Part shown: piece after piece, positions 1-9,096 of the stretch
Position numbering within the stretch: the stretch's first letter is position 1
Layout of the letters: each line of letters starts with the position of its first letter
Assembly: GCF_003298775.1 (NCBI RefSeq)
Contig: NZ_QNTQ01000004.1
Location: 62,001 to 126,000, forward strand
Reading direction: 5' to 3'
Length of the DNA: 64,000 nucleotides
Source: Rhodosalinus halophilus
Lineage (GTDB): Bacteria > Pseudomonadota > Alphaproteobacteria > Rhodobacterales > Rhodobacteraceae
The notes under the pieces: model-generated
The model's input: the letters and a program-made list of their open reading frames with translations, nothing else
The model's database searches: none
What the model was told of the DNA's origin: nothing
Program-made: the position numbers and the translations under genes

Positions 1-1
1 C

Positions 2-433
2 GAGGAACTGGAGCTGGAATTCAACCCGCAGGGCACGCTGGCCGAGCGGATGCGCGCGGGCGGTGCGGGCATCGCGGGCTTCTACACCAAGACCGGCTAC
101 GGCACGCAGATCGGCGAGGGCAAGGAGGTCAAGGTCTTCGACGGCGAGCACTACATCCTCGAGCGCGGGATCGTGGCGGACCTGTCGATCGTCAAGGCGT
201 GGAAGGCCGACACCACCGGCAACGCGATCTTCCGCAAGACCGCCCGCAACTTCAATCCGCCGGCAGCCATGTGCGGCAAGACCTGCGTGATGGAGGTGGA
301 AAAGATCGTCGAGCCGGGCGAGCTCGACCCCGACTGCATCCACCTGCCCGGCATCTACGTGCACCGCCTGATCCAGGGCGAGCACGAGAAGCGGATCGAG
401 AAGATCACCAACCGGCAGAAGGAGAGCGCGTGA
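2..433 (+). CDS. scoA: 3-oxoacid CoA-transferase subunit A, C-terminal part (cut by window edge)
   Basis: The reading frame is open from base 2 and ends at TGA 431-433, so only the C-terminal ~143 residues are present. The sequence ([15 protein letters not shown], then [11 protein letters not shown] and a [17 protein letters not shown] ending) fits the alpha subunit of family I succinyl-CoA:3-oxoacid CoA-transferases, which move CoA from succinyl-CoA to acetoacetate in the cytoplasm. The stop overlaps the start of the beta subunit by one base (TGATG), the usual translational coupling of these two subunits. An AtoD-type acetyl/butyryl specificity cannot be excluded from sequence. Confidence 0.93.
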   Translation, partial: EELELEFNPQGTLAERMRAGGAGIAGFYTKTGYGTQIGEGKEVKVFDGEHYILERGIVADLSIVKAWKADTTGNAIFRKTARNFNPPAAMCGKTCVMEVEKIVEPGELDPDCIHLPGIYVHRLIQGEHEKRIEKITNRQKESA

Positions 434-1059
434 TGCCCTGGGACCGCGATCAGATGGCCGAGCGCGCCGCGCAGGAACTCGAGGACGGGATGTACGTCAA
501 CCTCGGCATCGGCATCCCGACGCTGGTGGCGAACTACATCCCCGAAGGCGTGGAGGTCACGCTCCAGTCCGAGAACGGGATGCTCGGCATGGGGCCCTTC
601 CCCTTCGAGGGCGAGGAGGATCCGGACCTCATCAACGCCGGCAAGCAGACGATCACCGAGCTGCCGCACACCGCCTATTTCGACAGCGCCACCAGCTTCG
701 GCATGATCCGGGGCGGCAAGATCGCCATGGCGATCCTGGGTGCGATGGAAGTGAGCGAAGAGGGCGACCTCGCCAACTGGATGATCCCCGGCAAGCTGGT
801 GAAGGGCATGGGCGGCGCGATGGACCTCGTCGCCGGCGTCAAGCGCGTCGTCGTGGTGATGGACCACACCAACAAGGCGGGCGAGCCCAAGCTCCTGAAG
901 CACTGCACCCTGCCGCTCACGGGCAAGGGGGTGGTGGACCGGATCATCACCAACCTCGGCGTGCTCGACGTGGCGCACAAGGGGCTCCATATCGTCGAGA
1001 CCGCGCCCGGCGTCACCCGCGACGAAATCGTCGCCAAGACCGAAGCCGCGATCGTCTGA
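433..1059 (+). CDS. scoB: 3-oxoacid CoA-transferase subunit B
   Basis: 208 residues, a full-length beta subunit of a family I CoA-transferase. The motif SENGMLGMG carries the catalytic glutamate (about residue 47) that forms the glutamyl-CoA intermediate. [13 protein letters not shown] near residue 23 and the C-terminal [13 protein letters not shown] are typical of the family. It pairs with the upstream alpha subunit, sharing one base at TGATG, so the two are co-translated. Likely role: activating acetoacetate to acetoacetyl-CoA during ketone-body or polyhydroxybutyrate use. A thiolase that could cleave the product lies at 56.8-58 kb, but nothing in the sequence links the two. Confidence 0.94.
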   Translation: MPWDRDQMAERAAQELEDGMYVNLGIGIPTLVANYIPEGVEVTLQSENGMLGMGPFPFEGEEDPDLINAGKQTITELPHTAYFDSATSFGMIRGGKIAMAILGAMEVSEEGDLANWMIPGKLVKGMGGAMDLVAGVKRVVVVMDHTNKAGEPKLLKHCTLPLTGKGVVDRIITNLGVLDVAHKGLHIVETAPGVTRDEIVAKTEAAIV

Positions 1060-1072
1060 GGCGGCTGTGGCG

Positions 1073-1106
1073 GCGCCCGCTCCTGGCCTTGCGCGGGGGC
1101 GGGCGC
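1073..1106. terminator. weak G+C-rich hairpin between convergent genes
   Basis: An 8-bp inverted repeat (GCGCCCGC at 1073-1080 and GCGGGCGC at 1099-1106) with an 18-base loop lies between the convergent scoB and transglycosylase stop codons. There is no clear T-run on either side. A shared terminator role is inferred from position only. Confidence 0.3.
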
Positions 1107-1107
1107 G

Positions 1108-1959
1108 TCAAACGCCGCCGGTGACGAAGACGCAACCGTCGGTGATGAAGAGCGGCGGCGTGCGGCAGAGCCCGCGCGCGACGCTGTAGGCGGCCAGCAC
1201 CTTGGGCACGTAATCCCGCGTCTCGGCGAAGGGCGGCACGCCGGCGTGGTCGCGCACCGCGCCCTCGCCAGCGTTGTAGCCGGCGAGCACGAGGATCGGG
1301 TCGCCGCCGAAGTGCGCCATCAGCCAATCCAGGTAGGCCACGCCCCCGCGGATGTTCTGGGCGGCGTCGAGGCTGTCCGAGACGCCGAAGCGCGCGGCGG
1401 TGTCGGGCATGAGCTGCATCAGGCCCTCGGCGCCGGCGCGGCTGACGGCCTCGGCGCGACCGCCCGACTCGACGGCGATCACCGCGAGCACCAGCGCAGG
1501 CGAGACCTGCGTGCCGACGGTGGCGCGCAGGATCTCGGGGCCGCGCGTGCGGGCGATGTCCTGCAGCAGTTGCAGGCGCGGCGCGGCGACCTCCGCGGGC
1601 CCCTGCGACAGCGACAGCAGCGCGGGCTCGACGCGGGCCGGCCCCGCCGCCGCCTCGCGCGCGGGCGAGACCGCGTTCCAGAACCACCCGTAGCGGCCCG
1701 GCGCGTCGCGGGCGACTGCCGGGGCAGCCGCATCGCCGCCCGGGTCGTCCCCGTCCAAGTCGCCCCGCGCGCCGGCCCCGCCGCGTTGCCGGGCAATATC
1801 CTCGGGCGTGATCTGCACCGTGATGCGCGGGCCGCCCCCCGCGGGCGGCTTGACCCGCTTGGCCGTGAACGCGCCGTCCGTCGCCGACGGCTCCGCCTGC
1901 ACGCCGGGCGCGGCGAACAGGGCGACCATCGCCGCGAGAGCGACGATCTCTCTTTGCAT
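1108..1959 (-). CDS. periplasmic lytic transglycosylase (SLT domain)
   Basis: 283 residues. An N-terminal signal peptide (hydrophobic core AALAAMVALFAAPGV-like, cleavage after VQA near residue 22) sends it to the periplasm. A low-complexity acidic and Ala-rich stretch follows to about residue 125. The C-terminal half is a transglycosylase SLT domain: AVIAVESGG holds the catalytic Glu (about residue 164), followed by GLMQLMPDTAARFGV, NIRGGVAYLDWL and AGYNAGEGAV. It should cleave the MurNAc-GlcNAc bond to leave 1,6-anhydro ends. It lies just upstream of, and divergent from, the Tad pilus locus, where a muralytic enzyme might help the machine cross the wall; that link is inference. Confidence 0.9.
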   Translation of the reverse strand: MQREIVALAAMVALFAAPGVQAEPSATDGAFTAKRVKPPAGGGPRITVQITPEDIARQRGGAGARGDLDGDDPGGDAAAPAVARDAPGRYGWFWNAVSPAREAAAGPARVEPALLSLSQGPAEVAAPRLQLLQDIARTRGPEILRATVGTQVSPALVLAVIAVESGGRAEAVSRAGAEGLMQLMPDTAARFGVSDSLDAAQNIRGGVAYLDWLMAHFGGDPILVLAGYNAGEGAVRDHAGVPPFAETRDYVPKVLAAYSVARGLCRTPPLFITDGCVFVTGGV

Positions 1960-2273
1960 TCGGGTATCTCCTGCTCTGCCTCAGACCTTTTTGTCGCGGA
2001 CCCTAGCACAGTCGCCGCACGCTGGCAGCAGCTGTCTACGCAGGAGCGACCCAAAACTGGCGAAATGAATTTTTTATACCACGTTTTCAATATTTTGGCG
2101 ACTTCCCGGCGAAAAACTTAACGCAAGCTGAAATCGAACCATTCGCGCCAAAATTGTGCCCCATTCCGCTGGCTATATCTGCCCATACCGAGACGGGACG
2201 TGCCGGAGAGAGAGGCCGGAAAGCGACGCACCGGAGCGGTTGAGCTGAGCAACTGAGTTACGGAGACAGAACC
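1960..2273 (+). promoter_or_regulatory. divergent intergenic region with AT-rich promoter zone for the pilin genes
   Basis: A gene-free stretch of 314 bases between the transglycosylase (minus) and the first pilin (plus). Bases about 2060-2155 are strikingly A+T-rich compared with the rest of the window. A possible -10 element TATATC at 2174-2179 follows a TTGTGC at 2154-2159, but the 14-base spacer is short, so this is only a candidate. A GGAG ribosome-binding site at 2262-2265 serves the first pilin. The leader of roughly 90 bases is long enough for post-transcriptional control of an abundant pilin. Confidence 0.4.
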
Positions 2274-2477
2274 ATGATCAACTTCATCAAGAACTTCCGC
2301 AAGGACGAAGACGGCGCCGTCACGGTGGACTGGGTCGTGCTGACCGCGGCCGTCGTGGGCCTGGCCATCGCCGCGATGAGCGCCATCGGCACCTCCACGG
2401 ATACGCTCACCACCGCAGTGGGTACCGAGATCACCGGCGCAGGCGACGCCGCGACCAGCGGCGGCTCGACGCCGTAA
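2274..2477 (+). CDS. Flp-type (type IVb) pilin, first copy
   Basis: 67 residues: a short basic, charged leader (INFIKNFRKDEDG), then a hydrophobic helix AVTVDWVVLTAAVVGLAIAAM and a small Ser/Gly/Thr-rich tail. This is the layout of Tad/Flp prepilins, cleaved after the Gly at residue 14. The position normally holding Glu-Tyr (mature residues 5-6) is Asp-Trp here. GGAG lies 8 bases before the ATG. It heads the cpa/tad operon and is probably the major pilus subunit. Assignment rests on architecture and context. Confidence 0.85.
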   Translation: MINFIKNFRKDEDGAVTVDWVVLTAAVVGLAIAAMSAIGTSTDTLTTAVGTEITGAGDAATSGGSTP

Positions 2478-2485
2478 GCCAGGCC

Positions 2486-2579
2486 GGCCCCATCGGGCCA
2501 CGTCCCGGCGCCGCCGGGACCAAAACGGGCCGGAGCTTCGGCTCCGGCCCGCCTGCGGTCTGGCCCGTCGAGCCAGACC
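2486..2579 (+). promoter_or_regulatory. run of four hairpins between the two pilin genes
   Basis: The 118-base gap between the pilins folds into consecutive stems: GGCCC/GGGCC (2486-2499), GTCCCGG/CCGGGAC (2502-2520), a 10-bp stem GGGCCGGAGC/GCTCCGGCCC closed by a TTCG tetraloop (2527-2550), and GGTCTGGC/GCCAGACC (2557-2579). No T-run follows, so simple termination is unlikely. Such structures can protect the 3' end of an upstream pilin message or attenuate downstream expression. The function is inferred. Confidence 0.55.
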
Positions 2580-2604
2580 CGCGCTGCCCCCGGAGATGTC
2601 ACCA

Positions 2605-2784
2605 ATGCACAGGATCTTCAGGAAATTCCTTCGCCGGGACGACGGCGCCGTGACGATCGACTGGGTCATCCTGACAGGCGCGGTTGTCGCGATCGCCGTC
2701 GCCGGTTTCGCCGCGCTCGCGCCTGAAGCCGAAACCGTCTTCAACGACACTGCGGCTACCATAGAGGCGCAGGGCGACTCCTGA
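2605..2784 (+). CDS. Flp-type (type IVb) pilin, second copy
   Basis: 59 residues from the ATG at 2605, chosen because GGAG at 2592-2595 sits 9 bases upstream; the in-frame ATG at 2596 directly abuts that GGAG. A basic leader ends in RRDDG, followed by AVTIDWVILTGAVVAIAVAGF, closely matching the first pilin and again carrying Asp-Trp where Flp pilins have Glu-Tyr. The tail is short and acidic. It may be a minor or alternative pilin. The two genes look like an old duplication whose tails have diverged. Confidence 0.82.
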   Translation: MHRIFRKFLRRDDGAVTIDWVILTGAVVAIAVAGFAALAPEAETVFNDTAATIEAQGDS

Positions 2785-3064
2785 CGCGACGCCCACCGCT
2801 CCGCTCGCGTGGACGCCAACGAACGGCCATGTCACGCGCCCACGGCTCAGGGCGGATTCCCCGGCAAAATCACTGCTGCCCTTTCATCGGGGCTTCCCGC
2901 ACGGCATCCGGACGCGGCCAGTCCCGTTCGCCGCACTCGATCCTGAATGCCGCCGGATTTCCCCGAAAACGACACAATCCGCCATTACGGTTAGCAATTG
3001 ATCGAAGACGCAGCACGATGAGGCGCATCGCGCTTCTGACGGCAGAGAAAACGAGGATGGCGAC

Positions 3065-3907
3065 ATGCGTATCGTATTCGGCCTGGTCCTGATGATCGGC
3101 CTCGCGCTCGCGGGCGGGGCGGTCTACATGGTCAAGAACTACATCGACGGCTATCAGGCCGCGCTCGCCGCCGAACAGGCCGAGCGCCCCCCGGCTGTGC
3201 CACTGACCGAGCTGTTCGTCGCCACGCGGCAGCTCAAGTATGGCGAGCGCCTCGCCGAGGCGGATGTCCGCGCGGTGAAATGGCCGAAGGAAGCGGTGCC
3301 CGAGGGTGCCTTCCTCGCCGAAGAGGCCGCGCTGTTTGCCGATGACGGCCCGCGCGTGGTGCTGCGCACCATGGAAAAGCACGAACCGATCCTCGCCGTG
3401 AAGGTCACCGAACCGGGCGAGCCGGCCGGGCTCACGACGCGGCTTGCGCCGGGAATGCGCGCCTTCGCGATCAAGGTCGATGTCGCCTCCGGCGTGTCGG
3501 GCTTCCTGCGGCCCGGTGACCGGGTCGACGTCTACTGGACCGGCCGCGTGGACCGCGGCGAGGTCACCAAGCTGATCGAGAGCGGCGTGGAACTTGTCGC
3601 GGTGGATCAGAAGGCCGACGGCAGCGACCTTGCCGGCACCACCATCGCGCGAACTGTCACCGTGGCCGCAAGCCCGCAGCAGGTCGCCGCGCTCGCACAG
3701 GCGCAGTCCACCGGCCGGCTGTCGCTCTCGCTCGTGGGCGCGAACGACGATACGGTCGCCGAGGCGGTACAGGTCGATCAGATGCGCCTGCTGGGCATTT
3801 CTCCCGAGCCCGAAGCGCCCAAGGCCGCGCCCGAGGAAGAGGAGTGCACCATCCGCACGCGCCGCGGCAGCGAGGTGGTGACGATCGAGATTCCCTGCAC
3901 AAACTGA
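3065..3907 (+). CDS. cpaB: Flp pilus assembly protein CpaB/RcpC
   Basis: 280 residues. One N-terminal membrane helix (VFGLVLMIGLALAGGAVYMV) anchors it facing the periplasm. A SAF-like region begins near residue 45 (VPLTELFVATRQLKYGERLAEADVRAV), followed by the RcpC/CpaB C-terminal domain (GFLRPGDRVDVYWTGRV). A C-terminal pair of Cys residues (EEECTI and EIPCTN) could form a disulfide. It works with the secretin CpaC in the outer part of the Tad machine. GAGG at 3053-3056 supports the start. The 280 bases before it, after the second pilin, contain nothing else I can support. Confidence 0.92.
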   Translation: MRIVFGLVLMIGLALAGGAVYMVKNYIDGYQAALAAEQAERPPAVPLTELFVATRQLKYGERLAEADVRAVKWPKEAVPEGAFLAEEAALFADDGPRVVLRTMEKHEPILAVKVTEPGEPAGLTTRLAPGMRAFAIKVDVASGVSGFLRPGDRVDVYWTGRVDRGEVTKLIESGVELVAVDQKADGSDLAGTTIARTVTVAASPQQVAALAQAQSTGRLSLSLVGANDDTVAEAVQVDQMRLLGISPEPEAPKAAPEEEECTIRTRRGSEVVTIEIPCTN

Positions 3908-3923
3908 ACGGCTTCAAAACGTT

Positions 3924-3960
3924 GGCGCCGTCCGGGAGACCAGATCGCCCGGACGGCGCC
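3924..3960 (+). promoter_or_regulatory. 13-bp stem-loop between cpaB and cpaC
   Basis: A perfect 13-bp inverted repeat (GGCGCCGTCCGGG at 3924-3936 and its complement at 3948-3960) with an 11-base loop lies 17 bases after the cpaB stop. No T-run follows. It could be a factor-dependent terminator or a processing or stability element splitting the pilin-cpaB part from the rest. The next ~145 bases before cpaC include an A+T-rich patch near 4018-4050 that could hold a secondary promoter. Confidence 0.5.
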
Positions 3961-4107
3961 GGCATGCGCGACCTGGCATGTTGCGCTTTGTCCACATCAA
4001 TCGCCGCGCGAAAGGCATTGATTCTTGCAATAAATCATCAACTGTTCCACCTTGGGGCGAAAGCGGGCTTCAGATCCGCCCTATCCCGTGATCGAGAGGC
4101 AGGTCAC

Positions 4108-5532
4108 ATGACAATCGAGCGAACCCTCCGTGCCGCCCTGCTGGGGCTGGCCGCCGTGGTGGCGCAGCCGCCACACATGGCCGCCGCCAACGATGTACGC
4201 GTCGTGACCTCCGGGACCTCGGCGACCCTGAACGTGCCGATGAACCGCGCCGTCGTGGTCGAAAGCGAGGAACCCTTCGCGGAGCTCTCCATCGCCAATC
4301 CGCAGATCGCGGACATCTCGTCGCTTTCGGATCGCACGATCTACGTGCTGGGCCGGGCGCCGGGCATCACCACGCTGACCCTGCTCGACGCGACCGGTCA
4401 GCTCATCACGAACGTCGAGGTCCGCGTCGCCGCCGATGTCACCGAGTTCAAGGAGCGGCTGCGCCAGATCCTGCCCGGCGAAAACATCGAGGTGCGCACC
4501 GCCAACGACGGCATCGTGCTCTCCGGCACGGTGTCCTCGACGCAGAAGATGCAACGCGCGCTCGACCTTGCTGAGCGCTACGCGCCCGAGCGCGTCTCGA
4601 ACCTGATGAGCGTCGCAGGCGTGCAGCAGGTGATGCTCAAGGTGCGTTTCGCCGAGATGCAGCGTTCGGTCTCCAAGTCGCTGGGCACCTCGCTCGCGCT
4701 CGGGGGCTCTGCGCTTGGCGGCGACCTGGGCGTGCAGTCGGGGACCAACGCCGGCGCCCCCGGTGGCGCGCAGCAGTCGCTGCTCAACGGGAACCTTCCC
4801 GCCACGACGGAAAACAACGGCGCGCTGCTTCTGGGCTTCGACGTCGGCGCGGTCGAGGTGGGCGTGCTGCTCGAGGCGCTGGAATCCAAGGGGATGGTGC
4901 GCACGCTGGCCGAGCCGAACCTGACCGCCCTGTCGGGCCAGGAGGCGCGCTTTCTCGCCGGTGGCGAGTATCCGGTTCCCGTCTCTCAGGAGGGCGGCAC
5001 CGTCACGGTCGAGTTCAAGCCCTTCGGCGTAGAGCTGAATTTCGTGCCGAGGGTCGTGGACGACGACCTGATCAATCTCGAACTGGAAGCGGCGGTGTCC
5101 TCCATCGACCCCTCCAACGGCTTCCAGCTCGACGCCTTCCGCATCGACGCCTTCAGCCGGCGCGAGACCTCGACCACGGTCGAGATGCGCGACGGCGAGA
5201 GCTTCGCGATCGCGGGGCTGCTGCAGGACGACTTCCGCGACCTGTCCGGGCAGGTTCCGTGGCTGGGCGACATCCCGGTGCTGGGCGCGCTGTTCCGGAG
5301 CGCGGAATATCAGCGCTCGCAATCGGAACTCGTCATCATCGTGACGCCGCACCTCGTGACGCCGACGCGCGGCGAGGCGCTGGCCCTGCCGACCGACCGT
5401 GTCCGCCCGCCCTCCGAACGGGATCTCTTCCTCAACGGCAGGGTCTCGAGCAGCGATCGCCCGTCGCAAGGCGCCGCCGGCGAAGTGGCACGGCAGGATT
5501 TCTCGGGCTCCTATGGCTACGTGATGGACTGA
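4108..5532 (+). CDS. cpaC: Tad pilus outer-membrane secretin CpaC (RcpA)
   Basis: 474 residues from ATG 4108. The frame is open further upstream, but GAGAGG precedes this ATG and a signal peptide follows directly (TLRAALLGLAAVVAQPPHMAA). Order: a pilus/secretin N-terminal domain (VVVESEEPFAELSIANPQIADI), a BON-like segment (IVLSGTVSSTQKMQRALDLAE), then the secretin core from about residue 230 (ALESKGMVRTLAEPNLTALSG, VPWLGDIPVLGALFRS, ELVIIVTPHLV). It forms the outer-membrane ring through which the Flp pilus exits. It lies 17 bases before the OmpA-like lipoprotein gene. Confidence 0.94.
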   Translation: MTIERTLRAALLGLAAVVAQPPHMAAANDVRVVTSGTSATLNVPMNRAVVVESEEPFAELSIANPQIADISSLSDRTIYVLGRAPGITTLTLLDATGQLITNVEVRVAADVTEFKERLRQILPGENIEVRTANDGIVLSGTVSSTQKMQRALDLAERYAPERVSNLMSVAGVQQVMLKVRFAEMQRSVSKSLGTSLALGGSALGGDLGVQSGTNAGAPGGAQQSLLNGNLPATTENNGALLLGFDVGAVEVGVLLEALESKGMVRTLAEPNLTALSGQEARFLAGGEYPVPVSQEGGTVTVEFKPFGVELNFVPRVVDDDLINLELEAAVSSIDPSNGFQLDAFRIDAFSRRETSTTVEMRDGESFAIAGLLQDDFRDLSGQVPWLGDIPVLGALFRSAEYQRSQSELVIIVTPHLVTPTRGEALALPTDRVRPPSERDLFLNGRVSSSDRPSQGAAGEVARQDFSGSYGYVMD

Positions 5533-5549
5533 AGGACAGGAGAGACGTG

Positions 5550-6218
5550 ATGCCGAAACCGTTCGCCCCGCTCGCCTGTCTCGGGCTCGCCGCCGGCCTG
5601 CTTGCCGCCTGCGCGCCCAGCCAACACTCCCCCTTCTACGGCGAGGCCGGCTCCGCGGTCGACGCGGATGGGGATTTCGGCAATGCCACCATGCACAACA
5701 CGCAGTGCATGACGGGCGAGAAACAGTGCATCAACGGCCTGGCCCGAAAGTTCGCGGCTTCCGTCGAGACGACGGTGAATTTCGCATTCGACAGCGCCCA
5801 ACTCGGGCCCGAGGCGCGCGCCACGCTGGCGCGGCAGGCGGATTTCATCCGGCAGTTCCCCGAGCTGCGGTTCCGCGTCTACGGGCATACCGATCTCGTG
5901 GGATCGGACAGCTACAACTACCGTCTCGGCCTGCGCCGGGCCCATGCGGTGGTGGACTACTTCGCGCGCCAGGGCATCAGCCGCGACCGGCTCGAGGCCG
6001 TGGTTTCCTACGGCGAGACCCAGCCGCTGATCGTCACCGAGGGACGCGAACGCCGCAACCGCCGGACCGTGACGGAGGTCTCGGGGTTCTACGAGCGTCA
6101 TCCCACGGTGCTCGACGGACGCTATGCCGAAGTGATCTACCGCGAATACGTCGCGAGCGCCGTGCCGGCCAGCACGCTCTCGGGCATCCAGGGCAGCGAC
6201 TTCGCCACGGAACAGTGA
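5550..6218 (+). CDS. OmpA-family lipoprotein of the Tad locus
   Basis: 222 residues. A lipobox GLLAAC puts the lipidated Cys at residue 21. After a short linker with two Cys (HNTQCMTGEKQC), an OmpA C-terminal peptidoglycan-binding domain runs from about residue 70 to 170 (VNFAFDSAQLGPEARATL, VYGHTDLVGSDSYNYRLGLRRA, SYGETQPL). It probably anchors the secretin complex to the cell wall. It occupies the slot between cpaC and cpaE where Caulobacter-type loci carry cpaD, and may take that role; this is inference. AGGACAGGAGA upstream of the ATG is the ribosome-binding site. Confidence 0.88.
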   Translation: MPKPFAPLACLGLAAGLLAACAPSQHSPFYGEAGSAVDADGDFGNATMHNTQCMTGEKQCINGLARKFAASVETTVNFAFDSAQLGPEARATLARQADFIRQFPELRFRVYGHTDLVGSDSYNYRLGLRRAHAVVDYFARQGISRDRLEAVVSYGETQPLIVTEGRERRNRRTVTEVSGFYERHPTVLDGRYAEVIYREYVASAVPASTLSGIQGSDFATEQ

Positions 6219-6396
6219 GCGGCGCGTGCCCGGGATCGTCAACGCAGACCGCATAAATACGATCTTTCGGCCCTAATCTCGCCCAAGTTTTCAACGACCT
6301 TCGCCTAGTGGCACCGAGGCGGCGACTTGAGTCGCCGGCCTCGCCGCCGGACCGGTTGCCGCGCTGCGGCAGCCCAATGGCACAGGACGTGAGGCG

Positions 6397-7635
6397 ATGA
6401 CGAGTACGGCGAGTCTGCAAACCGAATCCGCACCCATCGTGGCCTGCACCATCAGCCGCGACGTGCAGGAGTTCGATCTGCTTATCGAGGACATGGAAGC
6501 GACTCTCGGCGAAAGCTGGGGGGATCTCGGGTTCTCCGAGGCATTGACCTTCTTCAACCAGCCGGAGGCCGGCGCGCTCGAGTTCGTGGCGATGGCGATC
6601 GACGGCGAGGACGAGGAGACGCTGCCGCTGCTGGGCGAGGTTATCGCCGCAGCCTCCGCCCGAGGCATCAAGGTGATCCTGATCGCCGAGGACGTCACGC
6701 CGGCCGCGCTGCATCAGCTGCTGCGCCAGGGTGCGGACGAATTCGTGCCCTACCCTCTCCCCGAAGGTGAGCTTTCCGCCGCGATCAAGCGGCTGCGCCA
6801 GCCCCCCGCGGCGCCGAAGAGCGAAGGCGCGGGCGGCAAGCTGTCCCGAAAGGGTGACGGCGACGGCGTGATCCTCGCCGTGCAGGGCCTTGCCGGCGGC
6901 GTCGGCGCGACGACCTTCGCGGTCAATCTCGCCTGGGAGCTTGCAACGGTGGTTAAGGAGGACTCGCCGCGCGTCTGCGTGCTGGATCTGGACCTCCAGT
7001 ACGGCTCCGTCGCCACCTATCTCGACCTGCCCCGCCGCGAGGCGGTGCTCGAGATGCTGACGGACACGGAAGCCATGGACGACGAGGTCTTCGGCCAGGC
7101 GCTGATGTCCTACGAGGACAAGCTGCAGGTGCTGACCTCTCCCGCCGATCTCGTGCCGCTCGATCTGATCGGGCCGCAGGACGTCGAGCGGCTGCTGGAC
7201 ATGGCGGCCCGGCATTTCGATTTCGTCATCGTGGACATGCCCGGCACGGTCGTCCAGTGGACCGAGACGGTGCTCACCGCCGCGCATGTCTATTTCTCGC
7301 TCATCGAACTCGAGATGCGCTCGGCTCAGAACACCCTGCGCCTCAAGCGGGCACTTCAGGCCGAAGAACTGCCCTTCGAGAAGCTGCGCTTCGCACTCAA
7401 CCGCGCGCCGCGCTTCACCGACCTGAACGGCAAGGCGCGGATCAAGCGCATGGCCGAGTCGCTCGGCATCTCGATCGAGCTCCAGCTCTCCGACGGTGGC
7501 AGGCAGGTCACCCAGTCCTGCGATCATGGCACGCCGCTGGCCGTCTCGGCATCCAAGAACGGCCTGCGGCGCGACATCGCCAAACTCGCACAATCCCTCT
7601 ACGACCTAGGCCGCAACACGGCCGAGGCAGCCTGA
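6397..7635 (+). CDS. cpaE: Flp pilus assembly ATPase-like protein CpaE (TadZ)
   Basis: 412 residues. The N-terminal ~130 residues resemble a receiver domain without an evident phospho-acceptor set. A ParA/MinD-type ATPase domain follows, with a deviant Walker A reading AGGVGATT in place of KGGVGKT, so the usual lysines are missing. VCVLDLDLQYGSVATYLDLP and FVIVDMPGTVVQWTE complete the fold. In the family this protein places the pilus machine at the cell pole. GAGGCG upstream supports the start, and 11 bases separate it from cpaF. Confidence 0.92.
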   Translation: MTSTASLQTESAPIVACTISRDVQEFDLLIEDMEATLGESWGDLGFSEALTFFNQPEAGALEFVAMAIDGEDEETLPLLGEVIAAASARGIKVILIAEDVTPAALHQLLRQGADEFVPYPLPEGELSAAIKRLRQPPAAPKSEGAGGKLSRKGDGDGVILAVQGLAGGVGATTFAVNLAWELATVVKEDSPRVCVLDLDLQYGSVATYLDLPRREAVLEMLTDTEAMDDEVFGQALMSYEDKLQVLTSPADLVPLDLIGPQDVERLLDMAARHFDFVIVDMPGTVVQWTETVLTAAHVYFSLIELEMRSAQNTLRLKRALQAEELPFEKLRFALNRAPRFTDLNGKARIKRMAESLGISIELQLSDGGRQVTQSCDHGTPLAVSASKNGLRRDIAKLAQSLYDLGRNTAEAA

Positions 7636-7646
7636 GGAGGAGGCCG

Positions 7647-9092
<1,446 letters not shown>

Positions 9093-9096
9093 TCGC

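Noticed and set aside
2829-3092. 87-codon plus-strand open frame between the pilins and cpaB
   Set aside because: Overlaps the cpaB start, lacks a ribosome-binding site and looks random; no support.
4081-5469. 462-codon minus-strand open frame antisense to cpaC
   Set aside because: No recognisable domain and wholly inside a clear secretin gene; a typical high-G+C shadow.
6034-7593. 519-codon minus-strand open frame antisense to cpaE
   Set aside because: Composition rich in Arg/His/Asp without motifs, opposite a well-supported gene.
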